DNA from: Bacteroidota bacterium | Lineage (GTDB): Bacteria; Bacteroidota; Bacteroidia; Bacteroidales; B39-G9 | Length of the DNA stretch: 20,754 nt | Direction of reading: 5' to 3' | Assembly: GCA_003648455.1 (NCBI GenBank) | Contig: QMPG01000018.1 | Coordinates: forward strand, 1-20,754 | In this document: piece after piece, positions 6,998 through 14,500 of the stretch | Numbering within the stretch: the first letter of the stretch is position 1 | Layout of the letters: each line of letters starts with the position of its first letter | Made by a program: the position numbers and the translations under genes | The notes under the pieces: model-generated | What the model saw: the letters and a program-made list of their open reading frames with translations, nothing else | Database searches by the model: none | Told to the model about the DNA's origin: nothing

Positions 6998-8056
6998 ATG
7001 ATTAAAAAAGTAATAAATAAAAGTGATATCAGTAAACTCCTCAAAGACGCAAATAACGAATATAATGTTTATGTGCCAATGGAGCATATTGGAGGCGATG
7101 TTCTTTTTTCTGTTCTTTCAAAAGAAAAAAATGATTTTGAAGATGATATAAAAAGAATAAACCTTGCATCTGAAAAAAATGTCAATTCTCCTAAAGATAT
7201 ATTTTATCCTCAGCTTGACACAATGATGGAATATAACGATAAAGGAGAAATAAGAGAAACAGTTGAGAATTCAAAGAAATTAGTCTTCGGCGTTCGTCCT
7301 TGTGATTTTCATGCAATTGCACATCAAGACCATTTTTTCTCAAAAAATTATCAAGATAAATATTATTTATCACGAAGAGAAAACAGCTTAATTGTTGTTA
7401 TCGGTTGTAACAAACCGCCTCGCCCTAATGAATGTTTTTGCACTTCAGTAGGTACAGGACCCTTCTTAACCGAAGGATATGATATTCAGCTCGTTGACTT
7501 AGGCGATTACTATCTTGTTGAAATTGGAAATGAAAAAGGTGCTGATTTTGTAAACAAACATGAAAAATATTTCTCAGATCCATATAGAGACGAAATAAAA
7601 CATGCTGAAAGCACAAAATTAGAGGCTGAAGAAAATATTAACTTAAAAGTTAATTTCAACAAAGCTCTTCAAATAATGAAGTCAGAAGAAATCCCTCAAG
7701 ACAACTTAGAAAGAATAGCAGAACGTTGTATTGAGTGTGGTGCTTGTGTTTATGTTTGTCCAACATGTACTTGTTTTGATGTTTTTGACGACATGAAATG
7801 CGGGGAAGGTGTAAGATGCAGAATTTGGGATGCTTGTGTATTTTCAGGCTATACTAAAGAAGCAAGCGGACACAATCCGGGAGCTAAAAAAGAATTTAGA
7901 GCTGCAAGAAGATATGAACATAAACTAAAATATGATACTCTCGAAACAGGAATTAGCGGATGTATTGGTTGTGGACGTTGTCTTCACAGTTGCCCTGTTG
8001 ATATTGGAATGTCTAATTTTATTAAAGAAATAACTACTAATCAAAAATATCATTAA
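6998..8056 (+). CDS. Iron-sulfur electron-transfer subunit, sulfhydrogenase beta / AsrA-like
   Basis: 352 residues resembling HydB/ShyB (sulfhydrogenase beta) and AsrA (anaerobic sulfite reductase subunit A). The N-terminal 230 residues have the family signature FGVRPCDFHAIAHQD and the cysteine pair around NECFCTSVG. The C-terminal part has two 4Fe-4S motifs: C244-C247-C250-C254 (CIECGACVYVCP, then CTCFD) and C322-C325-C328-C332 (CIGCGRCLHSCP). Further cysteines lie at about 268, 274 and 280 (MKCGEGVRCRIWDAC). In sulfhydrogenases this subunit carries electrons between the catalytic subunit and the flavin subunit. Here it sits 33 bases after the formate dehydrogenase gene and 5 bases before the flavin subunit gene, so it is inferred to link the two. 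Confidence 0.88.
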   Translation: MIKKVINKSDISKLLKDANNEYNVYVPMEHIGGDVLFSVLSKEKNDFEDDIKRINLASEKNVNSPKDIFYPQLDTMMEYNDKGEIRETVENSKKLVFGVRPCDFHAIAHQDHFFSKNYQDKYYLSRRENSLIVVIGCNKPPRPNECFCTSVGTGPFLTEGYDIQLVDLGDYYLVEIGNEKGADFVNKHEKYFSDPYRDEIKHAESTKLEAEENINLKVNFNKALQIMKSEEIPQDNLERIAERCIECGACVYVCPTCTCFDVFDDMKCGEGVRCRIWDACVFSGYTKEASGHNPGAKKEFRAARRYEHKLKYDTLETGISGCIGCGRCLHSCPVDIGMSNFIKEITTNQKYH

Positions 8057-8061
8057 TAACT

Positions 8062-8901
8062 ATGAAAAACGATTATATCCCATATCCTGCAGTCATTGAA
8101 TCAATAATAAAAGAAAGTTTTGATACTAAAACTTTTAAAGTAAGATTTGCCGACAAAAAAATTGCTAAAGATTTTACTTATGTACAAGGGCAATTTATGC
8201 AAGTATCTTTAATGGGTACAGGTGAAGCTCCTATATCAATAACTTCATCTCCATCAAGAAAAGGCTTTTTAGAATTTAGTATCCGATCTGTAGGAAAATT
8301 AACAAAAAAAATTCACGAACTTAAGGTTGGTGATAAAATGTTTATTAGAGGACCATATGGAAAAGGACATTTCCCTTTTGAAGAAATTAAAGGGAAGAAT
8401 CTTGTATTCGTAGCCGGTGGTATTGGGCTTCCTCCTTTAAGAAGCCTTATTAATCTCGTTATGGATAATAGAAAAGATTTTGGTAATGTTAAAATTCTCT
8501 ATGGTTGCAAAACAGCTGATGAATTTTGTTTTAAAGACGAACTAAAAGCATGGAACAAAACACCAAACACTGAAGTTCTTTTAACAGTTGATAAAAAAAC
8601 TGATGATTGGACAGGTAGAGTTGGTGTAGTAACAGAATTGTGGAAAGACACAGATATTAAGGCTGACAATGCTGTTGCTTTTCTTTGCGGTCCTCCAATT
8701 ATGATTAAATTCGTTGTTCAAAAGCTTGAAGGTTCAGGTTTTAATGATGACAATATTATTATGACTCTTGAAAGACACATGAAATGCGGACTAGGTAAAT
8801 GTGGTCATTGTAATGTTGGCGATAAGTTTATTTGTGTTGATGGACCTGTTTTCACTTGTGCAGAGGTGAAAAAATTACCTAAAAAAGATGGTGCTATGTA
8901 G
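8062..8901 (+). CDS. FAD/NAD(P)-binding diaphorase subunit, sulfhydrogenase gamma / AsrB / PyrK-like
   Basis: 279 residues, matching HydG/ShyG, AsrB and PyrK proteins. Residues 1-100 form the FAD-binding barrel, with the flavin motif around PISITSSP (57-64). Residues 105-230 form the NAD(P)-binding domain, with VAGGIGLPPLRS starting near 117 and CGPPIMIKF near 210. The C-terminal CGLGKCGHC block (C242, C247, C250) with a later cysteine (C258 or C266) is the 2Fe-2S site typical of this family. The subunit would exchange electrons with NAD(P)H. It directly follows the beta-type subunit (5-base gap), which supports a three-subunit formate:NAD(P)+ oxidoreductase. NAD versus NADP preference cannot be read with confidence. 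Confidence 0.9.
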   Translation: MKNDYIPYPAVIESIIKESFDTKTFKVRFADKKIAKDFTYVQGQFMQVSLMGTGEAPISITSSPSRKGFLEFSIRSVGKLTKKIHELKVGDKMFIRGPYGKGHFPFEEIKGKNLVFVAGGIGLPPLRSLINLVMDNRKDFGNVKILYGCKTADEFCFKDELKAWNKTPNTEVLLTVDKKTDDWTGRVGVVTELWKDTDIKADNAVAFLCGPPIMIKFVVQKLEGSGFNDDNIIMTLERHMKCGLGKCGHCNVGDKFICVDGPVFTCAEVKKLPKKDGAM

Positions 8902-8937
8902 AATTACATAATTAGAAAAAACCTGACAGATCAACCC

Positions 8938-8956
8938 GAAAAATTCATAATTTTTC
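8938..8956 (+). terminator. AT-rich hairpin downstream of the formate dehydrogenase operon
   Basis: GAAAAATT and AATTTTTC pair perfectly around a 3-base loop, 37 bases after the stop of the diaphorase gene. The stem is weak and only partly T-followed, so this is a tentative terminator. Confidence 0.3.
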
Positions 8957-9015
8957 TACGCTTAAGAATTACCAACAAATTTGATGTTTTTAATAAACCC
9001 AAATTTAGGTACTTC

Positions 9016-9142
9016 TAATGCGGGGTTTACTTGCGTGAGCTCACCGCCAGCTGGCGGTTCGGCTCCCGCTTTACTTCACACTATTCATCGCTAATTCATG
9101 CAATTCACTTCGTTTTTGCATAAATAAAGCGGGTTAACATTA
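9016..9142. repeat. GC-rich compound palindrome in convergent intergenic region
   Basis: The element contains a perfect 16-base palindrome ACCGCCAGCTGGCGGT (9043-9058). It is flanked by GAGC/GCTC (9037-9040, 9062-9065), a 9-base inverted pair CCCGCTTTA / TAAAGCGGG (9065-9073, 9125-9133), and an outer TAATG/CATTA pair (9016-9020, 9138-9142). Its GC content is far above the surrounding DNA. It lies between the ends of two convergent operons, with no credible gene on either strand. It may be a dispersed repeat or act as a bidirectional terminator. Confidence 0.55.
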
Positions 9143-9159
9143 CTCAGCTTATAACTTTA

Positions 9160-9579
9160 TCACTTTGATTTATTACAATCCTTTTTTGGTTTGCGAAACA
9201 AAAAAGGTTTTCTAAGCCTTCTGTGTTTTTTTTTCATCTCAATAAGAGTCTGTTTTTGGTCTTCTGTTAGATATGGGGACATTTCTGTTTCTAACGAATC
9301 CATATTTTGTTTAAATTTTTCTCGAAATTCATTGTGTAGTTCTTCAATTACTATAGCATGTTTTGTAAAAATACTATCTAAAAGAACCGTTTGTTCTTCA
9401 GATAAATCAAGAACATTATTCATTAAGTTTTTAAAACCTTTTTCTTTTTTCACACTTACAAATTCTCTAAACTCTTTTCGTATGTATAATCCCGAAGTAA
9501 ATACTCCTAACAAAAATCCAAATATTAGAGTAGAAATAATTATTGTTATTGTTTGCTGTTTCTTTGTGAGCTTTTTCAT
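9160..9579 (-). CDS. Spy/CpxP-like membrane-anchored envelope protein
   Basis: 139 residues with one N-terminal membrane segment (about 11-32, ITIIISTLIFGFLLGVFTSG) followed by a charged helical domain outside the membrane. Two LTxxQ-like motifs, LDLSEEQTVLLDSI (about 57-70) and LTEDQKQTLIEMKKK (about 104-118), are the hallmark of the Spy/CpxP/ZraP family of periplasmic chaperones and metal sensors. The C-terminus is very basic (RRLRKPFLFRKPKK). It is the last gene of a sigma/anti-sigma operon, an arrangement common in Bacteroidetes where such proteins take part in envelope-stress responses. Family-level identification is fair; the signal sensed is unknown. Confidence 0.7.
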   Translation of the reverse strand: MKKLTKKQQTITIIISTLIFGFLLGVFTSGLYIRKEFREFVSVKKEKGFKNLMNNVLDLSEEQTVLLDSIFTKHAIVIEELHNEFREKFKQNMDSLETEMSPYLTEDQKQTLIEMKKKHRRLRKPFLFRKPKKDCNKSK

Positions 9580-9701
9580 TGTTCCAATTTTTTTTTATTA
9601 TAAGTTTTTCAATATCCATTTCTTTCATCTTTCATTCAACTTTCAATCCCGAAGTGTTGAGATTTTGCTTTCGCTCAACTTTCCACTTTATAAACTAATC
9701 A

Positions 9702-10103
9702 TTAGTCAAACATTAAGAAAGCACTCAAATTATCAGTATTCATATAATTTGTTCCAAATAAATTGTCAAATGGAATAGAGTTGCCTGTTAAATAAAAGAT
9801 TAATAATATTATGCATACTGCAGAAAGACCAAAAACAAAAATTCGTTTATAAACAAAAAATAGTTTGCTAATAAAATCGATTTCATTTTTAATATTTTCA
9901 ATCTTACTCATTACACGAGTTTCAAAAAAAGGTTTAAACTGATAATCTTGTTTTTTTATCAATTCTCTGACTTCATTTAATTCATGCTTTTGATTTCGTA
10001 ATTTTTTATCACTTTTTAATTTTTTTTCTAACAATTGTTTTTTGTCAGGTGATAATTTTTTGTCAAAAGAGAGGATGAGTAATTTTAGAATATTTTGTTT
10101 CAT
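9702..10103 (-). CDS. Putative membrane anti-sigma factor
   Basis: 133 residues with no named domain that I can identify confidently. The N-terminal 85 residues are highly charged and helical, with an FETRVMSKIEN stretch near 60. A single membrane helix follows (about 87-106, KRIFVFGLSAVCIILLIFYL), then a short outer tail. There is no HxxxCxxC zinc anti-sigma motif. It starts 2 bases after the stop of an ECF sigma factor gene, which is the main reason for the call. It would hold the sigma factor at the inner membrane until a signal releases it. An unrelated small membrane protein is possible but less likely given the position. Confidence 0.7.
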   Translation of the reverse strand: MKQNILKLLILSFDKKLSPDKKQLLEKKLKSDKKLRNQKHELNEVRELIKKQDYQFKPFFETRVMSKIENIKNEIDFISKLFFVYKRIFVFGLSAVCIILLIFYLTGNSIPFDNLFGTNYMNTDNLSAFLMFD

Positions 10104-10105
10104 AA

Positions 10106-10663
10106 TTAAATGATTATTTTTTTTAATTCATCTTTAAGTTTTATTTGAGCTCTCGATAAACGCGAAAGAACTGTGCCAACAGGTAAATTTAAAATTTCCG
10201 CAGTTTCTTTTGTCGAGTATCCATTAACTAATCGTAAAATAATAACACTTCTAAATTCAGGTTTTAAATTTTTTATTGCAATATCAACTGTTTCTTTTGT
10301 GTCATTTTTTTCAAAATCAGAATCTCCATTACTAATTTCATTTGATTTTTCATCACTGTCTGAATGAAAAAACATATGCTTACGTTTTCTTCTTTTTAAC
10401 TCATTTAATGATAAATTAATTGCAATTCTTGTTAAATAAGTTCCTAAACTTGAATCTCCTCTAAAATTATTAATAGATTTATAAAATCTAATAAATGTTT
10501 CTTGACCTACATCATCTGCTTCAGCACAGTTGCCCAACATCCCAACAATAGTGTTTGCAACTTGTTGTTTATATCTTGTTACAATAATTGAAAATGCAGC
10601 ACAATTACCATTTTTTACTAATTCAATTATATAATTATCATCTTTATTGTCAATATTATTCAC
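10106..10663 (-). CDS. ECF-family RNA polymerase sigma factor (sigma-70 family)
   Basis: 185 residues, normal for an ECF sigma factor. Region 2 spans about residues 20-95, with DDVGQETFIRFYKSI and FRGDSSLGTYLTRIAINLSLNELKRRKR. A variable acidic linker follows (about 98-120), then region 4 at about 125-182 (LKPEFRSVIILRLVNGYSTK, then PVGTVLSRLSRAQIKLKDEL), which recognises the -35 element. Translation begins at GTG (10663); no ATG is available upstream in frame, and the next in-frame methionine would remove part of region 2. The anti-sigma gene follows after 2 bases. A TAnnTTTG element lies about 36 bases upstream. Confidence 0.92.
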   Translation of the reverse strand: MNNIDNKDDNYIIELVKNGNCAAFSIIVTRYKQQVANTIVGMLGNCAEADDVGQETFIRFYKSINNFRGDSSLGTYLTRIAINLSLNELKRRKRKHMFFHSDSDEKSNEISNGDSDFEKNDTKETVDIAIKNLKPEFRSVIILRLVNGYSTKETAEILNLPVGTVLSRLSRAQIKLKDELKKIII

Positions 10664-10698
10664 TAAGATTTCTTTTATAATTTAGACATCATTCATTG

Positions 10699-10706
10699 CA
10701 AATTTA
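10699..10706 (-). promoter_or_regulatory. Possible -7 promoter element for the sigma-factor operon
   Basis: TAAATTTG on the minus strand matches the Bacteroidetes TAnnTTTG consensus and lies 36 bases before the GTG start. The nearest upstream TTG is 24 bases away, a little further than usual, so the promoter is tentative. Confidence 0.4.
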
Positions 10707-10798
10707 TTCCATAATTTTATTAGTTTTACACAACAATCATATTTTTTTTGTTATTTTTATTATTTATTTAAGAAAATGTTCTCAAATAATTAAAATTG

Positions 10799-11500
10799 AT
10801 GAAAACAAGGTGCATAATAATTGATGATGATCCATTAGCTATAACAGTTCTTGAAAGCTATCTTGAGAAGGTAGATAAGATTGAAATAGTTGCTAAATAC
10901 AATAATGCGATAGATGCATACGATATTTTACATAAAGAAAAAATTGATTTAATATTTCTCGATATCGAAATGCCAAGATTAACCGGTGTTGATTTTATTA
11001 AAACATTAAACAAACCTCCTTCAATTATTATTACTTCTGCAAACAAAGATTATGCTATTGACGGATTTGAGTTAAATGTTATCGACTATTTAATGAAACC
11101 AATTACCTTTGGAAGGTTTTTGAAGGCTGTAAATAAGTTTTTCTTATTTCACAAATCGGCTACCAATATCAGTAAACTCTCTGAGAAAAAAGATGAAGAT
11201 TTTATTTTTGTAAAAGAAAACAAAAAGATGGTAAAAATTTTATTTAAAGATATTTTATACATAGAGAGCATTAAAGATTATGTGAAAATTGCAACAACAA
11301 ACAAATCGGTTATTACAAAAGAACAAATTAGCGCCTTCGAGAACAAATTAAATAAAAAAAAATTTATTCGTATTCACCGCTCTTATATTGTTTCTCTTAA
11401 TAAAATTGATGCTTTTAGTGCAACTACTATTGATATAGGGAATAAAGAACTTCCAATTGGACGTAGTTATAAAAATTTGGTAATGGACAAATTAAGCTAA
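10799..11500 (+). CDS. LytTR-family DNA-binding response regulator
   Basis: 233 residues from the ATG at 10799 (a TTG three bases earlier is less likely). Residues 1-120 are a receiver domain with the acidic pocket D9-D10-D11, phosphoacceptor D55 (LIFLDIEMP), S80 (IIITSANK) and K100 (LMKPI). Residues about 135-230 are a LytTR DNA-binding domain, with the typical DILYIESIKDYVKI and FIRIHRSYIVSLNKI strands and ELPIGRSYK near the end. LytTR regulators bind direct repeats upstream of target genes. The gene precedes a large sensor kinase by 59 bases, so the two are inferred to be a two-component pair. It is divergent from the sigma-factor operon. Confidence 0.93.
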   Translation: MKTRCIIIDDDPLAITVLESYLEKVDKIEIVAKYNNAIDAYDILHKEKIDLIFLDIEMPRLTGVDFIKTLNKPPSIIITSANKDYAIDGFELNVIDYLMKPITFGRFLKAVNKFFLFHKSATNISKLSEKKDEDFIFVKENKKMVKILFKDILYIESIKDYVKIATTNKSVITKEQISAFENKLNKKKFIRIHRSYIVSLNKIDAFSATTIDIGNKELPIGRSYKNLVMDKLS

Positions 11501-11559
11501 TTTTTTCACACTTTATGTTCTGTTATCTTCGCAATAAAAAATATAGCTTTTACAGATTA

Positions 11560-14500
11560 ATGAGACAAATAATTATTTCCATACTACTAATACTATTAAA
11601 TTTATCTTCAATTTTTTCTCAAGAAAAAGGGCAACTATTTACAAGAAACTACACCCCTAGGGAATATCAGGCATCAACTCAAAATTGGGCTATTGTTCAA
11701 GATAAAAGAGGTGTTATGTATATTGGCAACCAAGGCGTTTTGGAATTCGACGGAGAAACTTGGCGAATAATTCCAACAACAAACAGCTCAAGTGCACGCT
11801 CATTATCAATTGACAGTCTGGGTATTGTTTATGTTGGTGCTGTTGGAGAATTTGGGTATTTATCGCCAAATGACAAGGGTAAATTGCAATATGTTTCTCT
11901 ATCAAAATCTTTAGATTTCACTTACAAACATTTTGCAGATGTGTGGTGTACTCATTCAACAAAAAATGGTACTTATTTTTTGACTGATAATTATCTATTT
12001 CACTACAATGGAAAAGAAATAAAAGCAGATAAAAAAACCGCAAAATATTTTTATTTAAGTATGGTTGTTAACGACAATCTTTATGTTCAGGAAATTGGTG
12101 CAGGCTTAAAAAAAATTGTTGACGATTCTTTACAACTAATACCCAAAGGTAATTTTTTTTCTAATTCAAAGGTGTTTTCTATTCTTCCTTTTGGCAAAAA
12201 TAAATTGCTAATAGGAACACGCAATAAAGGACTTTTTATATACACATTAATTAATGGCAAAGCAAAAATTGTTTCATTTGAAAATATCTCAGATGGAGCA
12301 AAAAAGATTAATAAATTTATATTAGACAATAAAATATACGGAGGTATTAAGTTACAAAATAATAATTATGCGCTTTCGACAATTAAGAATGGTGTTATTA
12401 TTTTTAATTCAAAATGCGAAATTTTAAATATTATTAATAAAAAAAATTCTATACAAAACAATGTTGTTTATTCAATTTTTAGTGATCGAAATAATGATTT
12501 GTGGTTAGGTTTAGATAAAGGGATTTCACATGTTGATATAAATTCTACTTTTAATTACTGGAACGAAAAAAATAATTTAAAAGGAACAATAATTGATATC
12601 CTTAAATATAAAGGAACCTTATATGTATCAACAGGAACAGGGGTTTACTATTTAAATAAAAGCAACAGTCCATCAATTAACCAGTTTGTAAAAGTATCGG
12701 GAATTGATGAACAATCATGGTCTTTACTAAAAACAAAAGTTAAGTCAAAAGAAATATTATTAGCAGGGACAAGTTATGGTATGTATCAAATTGTTGAAGG
12801 CAAGGCAAAAAGGGTTGTTAGCGATATAGAAATTTTTAAGTTATATAAATCAAAAGTAACTAAAGGCAAAATTTATGCTGGATTAAAAGGCGGGTTAACA
12901 TCAATAATATGGGACGACAATAAAGGTAAATGGGTTAATAAAGGTAAAATATTAAAAGAAAATATTGAAGTAAGAAGCCTTAGAGAGGATCAATATAATA
13001 ACTTATGGGCTTCTGCTATATATAAAGGATTATATAAGATTACTGAAAATAATGGCAATATCGAAGTCACTCACTATGGTAAATCAAATTCGTTAAAATC
13101 TTTAAGAGAAATAAAAATTTTTAATTTTAAAAACAGATTAATTTATTCTACAGATAGTGGCGTTTATAGGTTTAATTACAAAACAAATAATTTTTATCCA
13201 GATAAACTATTTCAAAGCATTAAAACATTAAAAAAACAAAGAGTTAATAGCCTTGCAGAAGATAAAAAAGGGAATGTTTGGGTTAATGGCGATTTGGTGC
13301 TTATTAAGAAAGATAAAAAATATATAATAGACACGATCCCTTTTAAACGCATTTCACAAAATGGTTTGGGAGCATTATTTATTGATAAGAATAATTTTAT
13401 ATGGGTTGGTGGTTCAGAAGGATTGTTTAAATATTCACAAACAAAAAAAATTGATTATCAAAAGTCTTATTATACATTAATAAGAAAAGTCACAAATTGC
13501 GATTCTGTAATATTTTATGGTGCAAACTATACTGTATCAAAAAATAATCGACATTATATTTGTTTAAAACAAAACAAAAATCTTATTCCAAATATATCAT
13601 ACCAAAATAATTCTTTGATATTTGAATATGCAACACCTTTTTATGAAAACAAATCGTCAATTGAATACAGTTACTATTTAAAAGGCTTCGATAAAAAATG
13701 GTCTGCGTGGTCAAGTGAGACTAAAAAGGAATATAATTTTCTTCGTGAAGGAGAATATTCATTCATGGTAAAAGCAAGAAATCTTTACAACCTTGAAAGT
13801 GAATCTGCAATTTTTGAGTTTGTAATATTACCCCCTTGGTATAGAACTTATTATGCTTATTTATTATATCTGCTATTAAGTATTTTAATTATTCGTTTCT
13901 TTGTTTTCATTCGCACTAAACGATTACGAGCACAAAATAAAAAATTAGAAGATACTGTTGTAGAAAGAACAAGTGAAATATTGCAACAAAAAGAAGAAAT
14001 ATTAGCTCAAACAGAAAATCTTAAAAAAGCTTACGAAAATATCTCATTACAGAATACTGAGTTAGAGCAACAAAAAGAGGAAATCCTTGCTCAATCGGAA
14101 CAGCTGAAAAATAAAAACATTGAACTCGAAAAGCTTTCTGTTGTAGCTCGCGAGACTGATAACGCAATCGCTGTTTTCGATAAAAATGGAGATATTGAGT
14201 GGCTAAACGATGGCTTTACCAAAATGTATGGGTATACCTTAGAACAACTAATAAAGAAAAAAGGTACAAACATTGTTAGTCACAGCATTAATCCAAAAAT
14301 TAAAGAAGTCATTCAGTCTTGTATAGATAATAAAAAAACAGCTATTTATCAAAAATTTGCAATGACAAAAAATGATAAAGGTTTATGGATACAAACAACA
14401 TTAACACCAATTTTTGAGGAAGATAAAGTAATTAATTTTATTGCTATAGATTCGGATATTACCAAAATAAAAGATGCAGAGAATGAGATTATTTTTCAAA

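Noticed and set aside
9016..9142. Integron attC site or tRNA-like element
   Set aside because: No proper RYYYAAC/GTTRRRY core pair, no cloverleaf with a consistent acceptor stem, and no integrase gene nearby.
10796..10798. TTG start for the LytTR regulator
   Set aside because: An ATG follows directly and gives a normal receiver-domain N-terminus.
11515..11559. Longer start for the sensor kinase
   Set aside because: The extra 15 residues are polar and would spoil the signal peptide that begins cleanly at the ATG at 11560.
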